From Candidatus Microgenomates bacterium (GTDB taxonomy: Bacteria > Patescibacteriota > Microgenomatia > JAADGY01): a stretch of 37,155 nt of DNA. The stretch is from the NCBI GenBank assembly GCA_015486555.1, contig WFRL01000058.1:1-37155 (forward strand). The letters are read 5' to 3'. Of this stretch, positions 14,697 to 24,370 are shown one piece after another. The translations under genes were made by a program, and so were the position numbers. The notes below the pieces were generated by a model. That model saw nothing but the letters and a program-made list of their open reading frames with translations, did no database searches and had not been told where the DNA came from. Positions within the stretch are counted from its first letter, which is position 1. Every line of letters starts with the position of its first letter.

Positions 14697-17600
14697 ATGC
14701 AAAAAGAAGTTATAGATAAGCTGAAGGTATTAACTAAAGAAGATTTAAGAGGCATTCGTGTCCTTTCCCTGGGCGAAGGGTTTCAGGTCTACCGTTTATT
14801 GGAAGAAGTAGCTGAAGCCTCTACTTTACTGGAATTAGGAGATACTCGGCCGACAAGGATAGAAAACCAAGTAAAGAGTGATTTGATTAAGAGGGATGCT
14901 CTTGAAAAAGGAAATGAAGCTCTAGAGGAATTAGTTAAAAGCCGTCTTCTTTTTACTGTCCTTCTAATTGACCTCTACCATCAAGGAACAGAAGGAAAAA
15001 GAAGAGTTACTGAATTATTAGAGATTGTTTTTCCTGGGGATGACTCGAGAAAATCCCAGATAATTGACTTTTTAGAGAGTAAAGGTATAACTAACCCTGT
15101 TGGCGTTAAGGTTTTTAATGAGTTTATTAACCAGATAAAGAAAGAGGTCGGTAAAGGTTGGCCAAAAAAGGCGAGAAGAGGAAGCTCCATGAGGCAAAAA
15201 CAATACCAACTTATTAAGTGGTACTGGCGAGTGCGAGGTGTTGGTCTGCTCACTAAATATACAAGGGAGATTCGAGATCAGGGACCAGGGGCACCAAAAA
15301 AAGTAGTGTATCGGTTGAGAATGAAAGGGAAATTTATAGAGATTAGTAGATCAAAAATCATAGAGATTAATAAGTTACTGGAATCTAAGGATAAAGATAA
15401 AGGTTGGGTGGGCCCGAGAATTAAGGCAATTTTTTCAGACCCCAACCTGCAAGAAAGTCTTAAGGAGTGGTTAAAGCGTTCCAAAAAAGAGATTCTTTTT
15501 CTGAGTACGGAAAGAGATACGAGTAAGGAGGAACGGCTATTGGATTTATTAGAAAAGAAAGTGAGACAGATAAAACCGGAAGTATTTGATGAAGAGACGA
15601 GAGAACGACTTGAGGATATTAAGGAGAGAATAAACGAGAGGAGATATCAATTAAAAGATGAAACAGCCGTTGACCTGGTTGAATCAATAACCAATGAGAT
15701 GCAACCTAAAGAAGTTGTGGAAGCAAAAGGAAGATCTAATACTTGGGGTTTAAGTGAGTGGTTGGCCAAGTACTATCGAGCCTTAGACCTAGAAAGGTTT
15801 CTCAATGCTTTGGGGAGGGTTGGTAGATTCTTGAGCCAAGTTAGCAAGTATCAGAAGGAGTTTAATAAATATTTACAGGCTCCAGAGAGTGAGAAAGATA
15901 ATTTGACTCAGTCCTTTCTTTCTCTCCTTAGCGATTTATCCTTAGCTACCAACCTCTTGGAGTTAATGGCTCTTGACAGTATTAAAAGAACTAAAATAAC
16001 TTACCAAGATTTCTTTAACTATACAAGGAAAAAACAGTTAGAATTTCTTAAAGACAATAAAATTATATCTGATGATGTTGCTAGATGGTTCCTGGATGTT
16101 TTTGATTTAGAAGAGGAGATAAAGGAAAAATTTGCTAGTTTGATTGAACGAATACCCAGAAAGACAGCTAAAGAGATTTTTAAGAAGAGGTGGCAAGAGA
16201 TTAACGGAGTTGATACAAGTGATTTTGCTGAGGCACTAGGAGATTTTGAGGATTTGCTTGCAAAAAAAGACAAAGTAACTCCCGACGATTTGCGCCGAAT
16301 AGCATCTCGTTATAGTTATGAAGGTGGAATATTTGATTGGGAAAGTAAACAGAGAGATGAGTTGCGGAATCTTTTTGGTGAGGAGGGGGAGGCAGAGTTC
16401 TTAGATCTGAAAAAAAGAGAATCGTCCTTGAGTGGTGATGAAGAGGAAAAATTGAAAAAGTATTACGACAAGTTGCGCAGTCGGATGTATCAGATTTTAA
16501 ATGACCAGATTCTTGGAGTCAATCAAGAATATGGAAGCCAAACTGTTTTGGAGCCGACTATTCGGATTATTGCTTTGTTAGCTCTTCTGCCTCGAGCAGA
16601 AAGGTCTAATTTTTATGGCTTTCTTTTTGCTTCTAAGTTTGACGTTGCTAGATTGCAGATTAAAGATCTTAGTTACCAGCCTTTCGACCACATTAAGATT
16701 AATGGCCTTCAGGGTTTAGAGTTTGAGATAAATGTAGAAGAAGGAAAAACAGAGACCTTGACTGTTTTTGATTTTTTAGATGTTTGGGAGGAACCGGCGA
16801 ATAAATACTTTGTTCACTCCCAGGAACGTGATAGATTAAAAGATCCTAAAAAGTGGGAAAGTTGGGTTGTTCAGTATGCTCTGGCTTTAACAGAGAGTGA
16901 ACGGCAGAAGATTGAAAAGGCAGTTATGAAGCAGACGGTCAAGGAACGTTTAGGTATAGAGTACGATGAGTTAAGTAGCGAAGAGAAGAGTAAAGTTGAG
17001 GTTCTTATGTTGGCTGCTTTAGGAGTGTCTAATGCTACCTTTAGGTCAGCCTTTATCCACACCGGCGCTGACATGAAAGAAACCGGACTCCTTAAAGGAT
17101 TAATTGGCTCCTCATTAGCCGCAGAACTTTATATCAATCTGTATGGTGGCTTGGGGCTTAGTCAGGAGATAATAACTACTATGTCCGATGTCCTTTCCCG
17201 AACTCGGAAGGGTAGGCTTCCTATCCTTGAGTATATTACTAAAGATGAAGACGTGTTTGGAAATAATGAAGATAAAAAAGAAATATTTAAAAATGGGATG
17301 AAGGTTCTTTTCCTTTTACCAATGAATAATGGCTTCCGCCGGATAGGTGAGGTTCATTTATTAGCTCGAGATAAAGAATTGAGGGAGGAGTTATTTAGCC
17401 ATCCCCTGGTGGCGGAGATGATTACTTTAATTGATACTACACCGGAGCTAAAGGAGAAATTAATAAACGTGTTTGAACTTAAGGGAAAGAAAAAGCCGCT
17501 TGATGCAAAACAGGTAGGAGCTCGAGAAATTTTAACTAAAATAATGGAGAAGTGGAGCTATCATTATCTTTTACGGAATGAAGAAAATAAAGAAGAAGAA

Positions 17601-18446
17601 TTTCTTCCTATTAAAGCGGCTGATTACGGTGATTATATTAAATACTCTCAAGCCTTTGATGCCGTAAAAGGTGATCTTTTTAATTTTGCTTACCGGCCAA
17701 CTAAGCCTCTTTTGATAAAAATTTATACCACGCTGGCTAATACTTCAGCTGGTCCAGAATTTGCTAAAACCTTTATGAGGCCATTAATAAGTGATTATAT
17801 TGATTTTTACAAGCCCCGCGGCTTAACAAAACCAATCTTAGGTTTACCTTTCTTACCCTTAAAGATGCTCTCTAATCTCCTTTCAGGGAAAAGGATCCTC
17901 AGCCGGGAAGATTATCTTGATCTTTTCCAGGCTAGAGTTAAAAATCCAAGTAAGAGGATAATGGGGGCGGAGGCAGGTGGAGAGGTGGCCCATTATGATT
18001 TGGTGAAAGGGCGCTGGGTGTTTGAGGAAAAACCAGTTTTGGAACTTTGGAGAGAAAAGTTCCACCGGCGAACGGTGGGGGAATATGGTGAGGAGACTGA
18101 GGAAGGTCAGGGAGTAAGTGAAAAAGCTATGTCGAGGGTGGATATGTTACGCCACTTTTGGTTAATGGCCAAAGGAGAGGCATCAATTGCTACCCTTCTT
18201 GGTCTGGACGATGCAGTTATTAAGAGGAAAGATTTGGTAGATGACTTAGTTGAGTTCCGGAATATGCATATAATTGATGCCCCAATGTTTAATAGTCTTA
18301 TTCGGGAAAAGTTTGGTTTTTGGTTTTATCTGCAGTACCGTTTCCATTTAGGTGGGCTTGAGTTCACCACCCTATTAGATTTTTTGGGCAGTGGGATAGG
18401 AGTAGGTCTTTCTTCGGCCTTGAGTGAAGGATTTAAGACTCGTTAA
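14697..18446 (+). CDS. Giant protein of unknown function (1249 residues)
   Basis: I do not recognise it. It is highly charged and mostly helical, with no signal peptide and no convincing membrane segment, so probably cytoplasmic or peripheral. Residues about 250-330 and 560-605 look like charged helical or coiled-coil regions. More hydrophobic patches occur near 620-650 (IRIIALLALLPRAERSNFY), 805-830 (LLKGLIGSSLAAELYINLYGG), 1060-1080 and at the very end (LLDFLGSGIGVGLSSALSEG), suggesting a buried core or membrane contact. It follows the two pilin genes after a 650-base repeat-rich gap. Convergent with the helicase-nuclease, 25 bases away. It could be structural, an effector, or a CPR-specific scaffold. 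Confidence 0.75.
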   Translation: MQKEVIDKLKVLTKEDLRGIRVLSLGEGFQVYRLLEEVAEASTLLELGDTRPTRIENQVKSDLIKRDALEKGNEALEELVKSRLLFTVLLIDLYHQGTEGKRRVTELLEIVFPGDDSRKSQIIDFLESKGITNPVGVKVFNEFINQIKKEVGKGWPKKARRGSSMRQKQYQLIKWYWRVRGVGLLTKYTREIRDQGPGAPKKVVYRLRMKGKFIEISRSKIIEINKLLESKDKDKGWVGPRIKAIFSDPNLQESLKEWLKRSKKEILFLSTERDTSKEERLLDLLEKKVRQIKPEVFDEETRERLEDIKERINERRYQLKDETAVDLVESITNEMQPKEVVEAKGRSNTWGLSEWLAKYYRALDLERFLNALGRVGRFLSQVSKYQKEFNKYLQAPESEKDNLTQSFLSLLSDLSLATNLLELMALDSIKRTKITYQDFFNYTRKKQLEFLKDNKIISDDVARWFLDVFDLEEEIKEKFASLIERIPRKTAKEIFKKRWQEINGVDTSDFAEALGDFEDLLAKKDKVTPDDLRRIASRYSYEGGIFDWESKQRDELRNLFGEEGEAEFLDLKKRESSLSGDEEEKLKKYYDKLRSRMYQILNDQILGVNQEYGSQTVLEPTIRIIALLALLPRAERSNFYGFLFASKFDVARLQIKDLSYQPFDHIKINGLQGLEFEINVEEGKTETLTVFDFLDVWEEPANKYFVHSQERDRLKDPKKWESWVVQYALALTESERQKIEKAVMKQTVKERLGIEYDELSSEEKSKVEVLMLAALGVSNATFRSAFIHTGADMKETGLLKGLIGSSLAAELYINLYGGLGLSQEIITTMSDVLSRTRKGRLPILEYITKDEDVFGNNEDKKEIFKNGMKVLFLLPMNNGFRRIGEVHLLARDKELREELFSHPLVAEMITLIDTTPELKEKLINVFELKGKKKPLDAKQVGAREILTKIMEKWSYHYLLRNEENKEEEFLPIKAADYGDYIKYSQAFDAVKGDLFNFAYRPTKPLLIKIYTTLANTSAGPEFAKTFMRPLISDYIDFYKPRGLTKPILGLPFLPLKMLSNLLSGKRILSREDYLDLFQARVKNPSKRIMGAEAGGEVAHYDLVKGRWVFEEKPVLELWREKFHRRTVGEYGEETEEGQGVSEKAMSRVDMLRHFWLMAKGEASIATLLGLDDAVIKRKDLVDDLVEFRNMHIIDAPMFNSLIREKFGFWFYLQYRFHLGGLEFTTLLDFLGSGIGVGLSSALSEGFKTR

Positions 18447-18471
18447 CTGGATGTGCAGTTGTTCGGGACGG

Positions 18472-21447
18472 TTATTTTTCTTTAAGTTCGGGAGATAATG
18501 TTGGTGGCAGGCCGTTGGGGAAGCAGTGGAAACGATAAGGGCAACGGCGGCAGACTAAGCGATCTCTAGTCCGAGGAAATTCTAAATCTTGAATTTTTTG
18601 CCAAACATCAACTAGGAGTTGCCTTAGCTGTTCTTTTTCTTCTTCTGAAGGGGTGAAGCTGAAAAAGAGGGATTTTTGGTTACGGTTGCCGATAAACCAG
18701 AGAGCAAAGGTCAATTTTTTGTCTTCAAACTCTGGTTCGTTTTTGAGGAGAAGAGAATAAAAAGTCAGTTGGCGGCGATAGTCTTCATTAGGATCGGCTA
18801 GGGCCCTTTTAGAAGGTATATGGCCTGTTTTGTAATCAATAACTAGAAAAGTGTCCTTGTCAGAGATGTCTATTCGGTCAACCTTCCCTGTCAAAGGAAC
18901 CTTTTCTGGGGTAAAGACATGCTTTTGAGAGAAATCTAGTTCCGCCTTGTAAGGCTGGCTTTTTTTTAATTGAGGGAGAAGTTGGTCTTGGTAAAAGTGA
19001 GCTAGAAGTTGTTTGGCCTCTCCAATTACTCTTTCTTTTTCCTCCTCCTCGAGAATTTCTCGACTAATGTAGGTTTGAAGAACCTCATTTAATTGATCTA
19101 AACCAAGCCCGTTTTTTTCCTCTTTATAACTTAGCAGCCATTCCTCTAAGGCTTTATGGACAGCCGAGCCTAAAATAAGGTTGGCCGACTTAACTCGCGG
19201 TAAGCGGTAGAGATTATTCAGGAGGAACTGGTATGGGCAGCTAAGGTAGGTTTTTAAGCTGGTAGGAGATAACTTAATTCCTTTTAACCGTTCTCGCCAA
19301 TAGTCTTTTTCGGGAATGACCAGCTGGCTAGGCTTAAAAAGGGAGACAATTACCTTCTCTAATTTTTGTAAATTATCTTGATGTTCTTCTTGACTGATTA
19401 ATTTTTCATCCAGCCGATGGACGAAGACAGAGGGTAGGACTTTTTTCATTAAACCATCCGACCAAACATTAAGGGGGACAGTGATGAAAACCTGTTTTTT
19501 GGCTCGGGTTAAAGCCACATAGAACAGCCTTTCTTCCTCTTCTTCCTTCTCCTTGCGGGGGTCAGAAGAGAGTGAAGAAAACTCAACTATCTCAGCAGGT
19601 AACTTTAAGGGATTAGGAACGTTTTTATGGCTCCACTTTTTCTCAATAAACTGAGGAATGAAGACAACGCTAAACTCCTGCCCCTTGGCTTTATGGACTG
19701 TAGTTAACTTAACGGCCTCAGCATTGGTTAAGAGAGGCTCGGCTTCAAGGGAAAGATGGTGCTTTTCTAGGGTTTCTAGGACTTCTTCCAACTGAGATAA
19801 AGAAGTAACTGTCTGGTCTCGGTACCAGTTTTTGATTTGATTGAAGAAGGTGTAGAGATAAAAAAGTTGGTAACGGTCTTTCTGGCCATTCATTAATTGG
19901 GTTAAAAAGCCAGTCGAGTCCATTAAGTTTTGGATAAAAAGGGGTAGGGGAAGGCGGAGACTTTCCTTCTTAGCCTCCTCTAACTGGTCAAAAATTTTCC
20001 AGATGGGGGCAAAATGTTTTTCTCCTTGAAGGTAGTATTCAAAGATGTTTAAGCCGTTTTCTCTTGCTTGGCGGAAAGCTTGACCAATGAGAGTGGGAGA
20101 AAGGTGGTAAAAGGGCAGATTGAGGAGGTTGAATAATTTTTCCTCGGCTTCTTTCTGGCCCCAAAAGTTAACCACTGTCAGGAGAAGTTTTAATTGGAGA
20201 ACAACTGGCTGGTTGAGAATGTTAATCTGTCCTTCAACCACGTAGGGAATCTTTTCCTTATTAAGAAAAGGGATGTAAACGGCCGCGTCCTTGTTTTCCC
20301 GGTAAATAATTCCTATTTCCTGAGGAGGAAGACCTTCTTTGAGGAGTTTTTTAATTTCTTGAACAATGAACTCAGCTTCCTGAGTAAGTGAAGTAAAAAG
20401 GTGAAGTTGAACTCGACTTTGACTAAGAGAAGAAGTTGGTTTGGCCGCCTCTATTTTTTTATCTATCCCCAAGTTCAAGTTAAATTTCTTTCGTTGAGGT
20501 TCGATAAAATGCTGGCTAAGAAGAATAATCTCCTCTAGTGAACGATAATTAGTTTTCAAATTGATAATTTTTGTCCTGGGAAAGAGGTGTTTAAAGAAGA
20601 GAAAGTTAGCCCGGGAGGCTCCCTGAAAGCGGAAGATTGACTGGTCATCATCACCAACAACAAAAACATTAGCCTCCTCTCCCCAGAAAGTTGATAGTTG
20701 CCTGATTAGCTTATTTTGAGCAGCGTTAGTATCTTGATATTCATCTACCAAGAGATACAAGGTTCGTTCCTGAACCGCTAAAGCCAACTCTCTGTCTTTT
20801 TTGAGGAGAGTTATTACTTCATTAATCATATCCTCGAAGTCATAAAGGCCTTCTTTTTTTAAGCGGCGCTGATACTCTTGGTAAAGGTGGACCAATTCTT
20901 TTAGGCGCTTTTTCTGCTTATCCTCTAAGGAAGTAGAGGAAGAGATAATTTCCTTTAGTTGATCTGAATTAACCGACTCCTTTTTTAGGTCACTGAGAGC
21001 CTTGATTAAATGGCGAACGTAAAAACTAGTATCTCCAAAAGGTTTAAGGTAATAATAATTTCCCCTTTTTAGGATTTCTTCTATTAGCTGGATCTTTTCG
21101 ATGATATTTATCGGCCTGCCCTGACGGAGATGAGGAAACTTCTCCGGATATTGGCGAATAATCTGACCAGCTAGAGAATGAAAAGTAGAGATGTTTACTT
21201 GGTAAGCAGTTTCTCCTATGATTTGGGCCAAGCGGCTAATCATATTCTCGGCTGCCGCCTCGGTATAGGTGAGAGCGGTGATGGCGTAAGGGGGGGTATC
21301 AGTTTTTTGGAGAATATTGGCGATTCGAAGAGTTAGGACTTGAGTTTTTCCGGTGCCCGGACCGGCAATGACCATTACCGGACCCTCTAAACTGTCGACA
21401 GCCTCCTTTTGCCGCTGGTTTAAACTCTGGTAAAGTTGGTCAAACAT
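18472..21447 (-). CDS. UvrD/PcrA-type superfamily 1 helicase fused to a Fe-S PD-(D/E)XK nuclease
   Basis: 991 residues. The helicase has Walker A AGPGTGKT at 28-35, a YTEAAAENM region, STFHSLAG, DEYQDTN at 235-241, GDDDQSIFRFQGA, TVHKAKGQEF and FYVALTRAKKQVF. From about 715 a nuclease domain follows: SPTSLKTYLSCPYQFLL, GSAVHKALE, GKVDRIDI and VIDYKTG near 865-885. Four Cys, at 737 and 966, 969 and 975 (C-x2-C-x5-C), match the iron-sulfur staple of AddB, AdnA/B and Cas4 nucleases. It probably processes double-strand ends for recombination. It starts 2 bases after the valS stop codon and belongs to that operon. Confidence 0.9.
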   Translation of the reverse strand: MFDQLYQSLNQRQKEAVDSLEGPVMVIAGPGTGKTQVLTLRIANILQKTDTPPYAITALTYTEAAAENMISRLAQIIGETAYQVNISTFHSLAGQIIRQYPEKFPHLRQGRPINIIEKIQLIEEILKRGNYYYLKPFGDTSFYVRHLIKALSDLKKESVNSDQLKEIISSSTSLEDKQKKRLKELVHLYQEYQRRLKKEGLYDFEDMINEVITLLKKDRELALAVQERTLYLLVDEYQDTNAAQNKLIRQLSTFWGEEANVFVVGDDDQSIFRFQGASRANFLFFKHLFPRTKIINLKTNYRSLEEIILLSQHFIEPQRKKFNLNLGIDKKIEAAKPTSSLSQSRVQLHLFTSLTQEAEFIVQEIKKLLKEGLPPQEIGIIYRENKDAAVYIPFLNKEKIPYVVEGQINILNQPVVLQLKLLLTVVNFWGQKEAEEKLFNLLNLPFYHLSPTLIGQAFRQARENGLNIFEYYLQGEKHFAPIWKIFDQLEEAKKESLRLPLPLFIQNLMDSTGFLTQLMNGQKDRYQLFYLYTFFNQIKNWYRDQTVTSLSQLEEVLETLEKHHLSLEAEPLLTNAEAVKLTTVHKAKGQEFSVVFIPQFIEKKWSHKNVPNPLKLPAEIVEFSSLSSDPRKEKEEEEERLFYVALTRAKKQVFITVPLNVWSDGLMKKVLPSVFVHRLDEKLISQEEHQDNLQKLEKVIVSLFKPSQLVIPEKDYWRERLKGIKLSPTSLKTYLSCPYQFLLNNLYRLPRVKSANLILGSAVHKALEEWLLSYKEEKNGLGLDQLNEVLQTYISREILEEEEKERVIGEAKQLLAHFYQDQLLPQLKKSQPYKAELDFSQKHVFTPEKVPLTGKVDRIDISDKDTFLVIDYKTGHIPSKRALADPNEDYRRQLTFYSLLLKNEPEFEDKKLTFALWFIGNRNQKSLFFSFTPSEEEKEQLRQLLVDVWQKIQDLEFPRTRDRLVCRRCPYRFHCFPNGLPPTLSPELKEK

Positions 21448-21449
21448 CT

Positions 21450-23672
21450 TTAGGCGAACTCAACTTTAAAGGGATAAGCCTGGGTGGCTAGAAGAGGTTG
21501 AGTGAAAATTTTCTGGTGCTTTTTTTCTTGATGGAAGACCTGCCAGATAGCCTCGGTTACGAAGGGGAGAAAAGGATGGAAAAGGGTCAGATAGTTGGCT
21601 AAGAGGGTAGTTAAGAGAGAAATAGCTTGGAGGTCGCCGCCGTAAGCAGTTTCTTTTAAGAACTCGATATCTTGGTCGCAGAATTTATGCCAGAACTGCT
21701 GGCGGAGGTGGTCAGCCGCCTGGCCGTAGCGGAAGTTATTTATCTCTTTCTTATAACCAGTTAAAAACTTTTGATAATCAGCCCAAATTTCCTGATACTT
21801 GATTGGGGTGGTTTTTCCAGGAGAAAAAGGTGATATTTCTTCCTTAATTTTAGAGGTAGTCAGATTAATAAAACGAGAAGCATTCCAGATTTTGTTAGTC
21901 AGGTACTGGCCGGCTTTGAATTTTGACTCGCCTATACTGGTTGACTCTCCTTGGCCGACTCCAGCTACCAAAGCGAAACGGAGGGCATCAGTGCCATACT
22001 TGTCGATGGTTTCTAGGGGGTTAATAACGTTCCCTTTAGATTTGCTCATTTTTTGGCCTTTTTCGTCTCGGACCAGGCCGTGGAGATAAACAATCTTAAA
22101 TGGCACTTGGCCGGTTACTGCTAGCCCTATCATTACCATCCGCGAGACCCAGAGATAAAGAATGTCATAACCAGTTTCCATCACAGTTGTTGGGTAGAAA
22201 ATTTTAAAGTCTTCCTTCGGCTTTTGGTAATCAAAACCAAGAGTGGTAAATGGCCACTGGCTTGAGGAAAACCAAGTGTCAAGAGTATCCGGATCGTGAA
22301 TAAGATGAGTATTCCCACAGTAGGGACATTTCTTCGGTGGCTGGGAACTGACGATGATTTGACCACAGCCTTCAACTTCATTCTTTAACTGGGGGTTCAT
22401 TTCTAATTGGAGAGGAGAAAGAGCTTTTTTGCCGCAGTAATAAACCGGCAAGCGGTGGCCCCACCAGATTTGGCGAGAAAGGCACCAATCTTTGAGATTC
22501 CACACCCAGTCAAGGTAAAGTTTTTTGAATCGAGGGGGGATGAACTTAATCTTACCTTTTTCCACTACCTCGAGAGCCTTTTTAGCCAGAGATTTAGTTT
22601 TCAGCCACCACTGAGTAGAAACCATCGGTTCGATAACTGTTTTGCAACGTTCACAGTGGCCAACATTATGTTCTATCTCTTCTACTTTTACCAAGTAACC
22701 TTCTTTTTTGAGGCGGCTAACTATCTTTTCTCGAGCAACCAATTTAGATGAACCAGCATACTCTCCGGCTTGCTTAGTCATCTTATCGTCAAAGCCAATC
22801 ACCTGTATCCAGGGCAAGTGATGATCTTCTCCAATCTGCCAATCTAGAGGATCATGAGCTGGAGTAATTTTTACCGCCCCAGTGGCAAATTCTTTATCAA
22901 CCCGCTGGTCGCTAATAATAGGAATTTCCCTATCTACTAGAGGTAAGACTAACTTTTTACCAACTAGTTGATGGTAGCGTTTATCCTCTGGATGAACAGC
23001 CACGGCCACATCAGCCAACATGGTTTCTGGTCTGGTGGTGGCGATAGTTAGAGCACCTTCCTCATCCTTGAGAGGGTACTTAATATAGTAGAGATAGCCT
23101 TTATCTTGATGATGCTCAACCTCTAAATCTGAGAGAACTGTTTGGCAGCGAGGGCACCAGTTAATCAAACGTTCCTTGCGGTAAATTAGTCCTTGTTTAT
23201 AGAACTTGACAAAAGTATCTAAAACAACTTTTGAGATTTCTGGGTCAAGGGTAAACTTTTCTCGGCTCCAATCAGCTGAAGCCCCCATCTTTTTAAACTG
23301 GCTAATGATGTTTTTTTTCTGTTCTTGGGTGAATTGATAGCAGGCTTGAAAAAACTTATCTCGGCCAAGATTGAAGCGGCTTTTACCTTCTTTGGCTAGA
23401 TGGCGTTCAAAAACCACTTGGGTTTGAATACCGGCATGGTCCGTTCCTGGCAGGAGAAGAGTTCGGTACCCTGACATCCGGGCCAAGCGTGCCATAATAT
23501 CTTCCAGGGTGATAAATAAGGCATGTCCGATGTGAAGATACCCATTGGCATTAGGTGGAGGCATAATGATGACAAAAGGTTTTCCTTCTTTTTTTGGTTG
23601 AAAAATACCATTCTTCTCCCATAGCTGGTAGATCTTTTCCTCAACTAATTGGGGATGAAAGTGTTTTTCCAT
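21450..23672 (-). CDS. valS: Valyl-tRNA synthetase (short form)
   Basis: It charges tRNA-Val and edits mischarged Thr. Class I signatures are HIGH at 47-50 and KMSKS at 541-545. The CP1 editing domain contains ATTRPETMLADVAVAVHP. Putative zinc-binding Cys pairs are CPRC, CERC, and CGKK with CPYC near 400-440, followed by DPDTLDTWFSSSQWP. The protein has 740 residues, against roughly 860-950 in typical bacterial ValRS. It stops soon after the anticodon-binding domain, so the C-terminal coiled-coil arm appears absent. The ATG overlaps the upstream stop as TAATG. Its operon partners are a hibernation-like factor and a helicase-nuclease. Confidence 0.95.
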   Translation of the reverse strand: MEKHFHPQLVEEKIYQLWEKNGIFQPKKEGKPFVIIMPPPNANGYLHIGHALFITLEDIMARLARMSGYRTLLLPGTDHAGIQTQVVFERHLAKEGKSRFNLGRDKFFQACYQFTQEQKKNIISQFKKMGASADWSREKFTLDPEISKVVLDTFVKFYKQGLIYRKERLINWCPRCQTVLSDLEVEHHQDKGYLYYIKYPLKDEEGALTIATTRPETMLADVAVAVHPEDKRYHQLVGKKLVLPLVDREIPIISDQRVDKEFATGAVKITPAHDPLDWQIGEDHHLPWIQVIGFDDKMTKQAGEYAGSSKLVAREKIVSRLKKEGYLVKVEEIEHNVGHCERCKTVIEPMVSTQWWLKTKSLAKKALEVVEKGKIKFIPPRFKKLYLDWVWNLKDWCLSRQIWWGHRLPVYYCGKKALSPLQLEMNPQLKNEVEGCGQIIVSSQPPKKCPYCGNTHLIHDPDTLDTWFSSSQWPFTTLGFDYQKPKEDFKIFYPTTVMETGYDILYLWVSRMVMIGLAVTGQVPFKIVYLHGLVRDEKGQKMSKSKGNVINPLETIDKYGTDALRFALVAGVGQGESTSIGESKFKAGQYLTNKIWNASRFINLTTSKIKEEISPFSPGKTTPIKYQEIWADYQKFLTGYKKEINNFRYGQAADHLRQQFWHKFCDQDIEFLKETAYGGDLQAISLLTTLLANYLTLFHPFLPFVTEAIWQVFHQEKKHQKIFTQPLLATQAYPFKVEFA

Positions 23673-23974
23673 TAGTGATGCACCTTTATCTTTTTAACTT
23701 CCTTGCGCAGCCGTTTGGCTACCTCGGTCAAGCCGTTAGTTATTTCCTTAGTAGTCACTTGGGCATAGAAGGTTTTACCTTGCCACTCTAAGCGAGCTTC
23801 TAGTGAGTAATGTTCTGTCTTATCCTTGTCGCAACTAAGAGAGAGGTGAAGAGGTTCTTCTTTTTTAGCAGTTAGGCGGAAGAGTTTAGCGAATCTTTTT
23901 TGAAAAAAGAGTTGAATTAGTTCTTTTTCTTCCTTTCCCAGTTTAGGATAATGAAAACTAAGATTAAGTTTCAT
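23672..23974 (-). CDS. Ribosome hibernation factor-like protein (HPF/RaiA family)
   Basis: 100 residues matching the short HPF/RaiA (S30AE) pattern: beta-strand, helix, three strands, helix. Visible parts are EEKELIQLFFQKRFAKLF, a strand LHLSLSCDK, EHYSLEARLEWQGKTFYA and a C-terminal basic helix (LTEVAKRLRKEVKKIKVHH). Members bind the 30S decoding region and block translation in resting cells. The usual long-form dimerisation domain is missing, so it is short type. It overlaps valS by one base. The upstream sequence GGGAG about 11 bases before the ATG can act as a ribosome site. The family assignment is by eye; moderate certainty. Confidence 0.65.
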   Translation of the reverse strand: MKLNLSFHYPKLGKEEKELIQLFFQKRFAKLFRLTAKKEEPLHLSLSCDKDKTEHYSLEARLEWQGKTFYAQVTTKEITNGLTEVAKRLRKEVKKIKVHH

Positions 23975-24014
23975 CCTTTTATCTCCCTTAATTTATCTTT
24001 TATTTTACCAGTTT

Positions 24015-24275
24015 TTAGTTGTCTTCCTCGAACATCCGCTTAAAAGTAGGATCATTTTCCTTGAGGTACTCAATCAACATAGTGGCATGTTCTTTTTCCT
24101 CATCGCGATTGTGTTCTAAAACCTTTTTCAACCTTTCATCCCTAGTAGCTTCTATTCTTTCTTGATAAAGATTGATAGCATCTAGCTCTTCAATTAAAGA
24201 CTGGCGAGCCCGAGTTAAGTTTTTACTTTTTTCCTCCATTTTAGGAGCATCGTTTAAATCTAAAGGTGGCATCAT
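24015..24275 (-). CDS. Encapsulated-ferritin-like protein (EncFtn family)
   Basis: A short helical protein matching the encapsulated ferritin family of iron-oxidising enzymes: SLIEELDAINLYQERIEAT followed by LEHNRDEEKEHATMLIEYL. Counted from the longer ATG at 24323, Glu46, Glu76 and His79 correspond to the ferroxidase residues of that family by spacing (30 and 33). The ATG at 24275 (or its neighbour at 24272) is preferred because AAGGAGG lies just upstream; the longer reading frame starts at 24323 or 24362. EncFtn proteins normally act inside an encapsulin shell, but no encapsulin gene is in the window and the C-terminus (FKRMFEEDN) has no obvious cargo peptide. Confidence 0.8.
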   Translation of the reverse strand: MMPPLDLNDAPKMEEKSKNLTRARQSLIEELDAINLYQERIEATRDERLKKVLEHNRDEEKEHATMLIEYLKENDPTFKRMFEEDN

Positions 24276-24370
24276 TTCCTCCTTGGTTAAGTTAGTAATC
24301 TCTGTTTCTATAATAACATCCATAGGATAGAAATAACCAATTATCAAATTCCAAGGAGACAAATAAGAAT

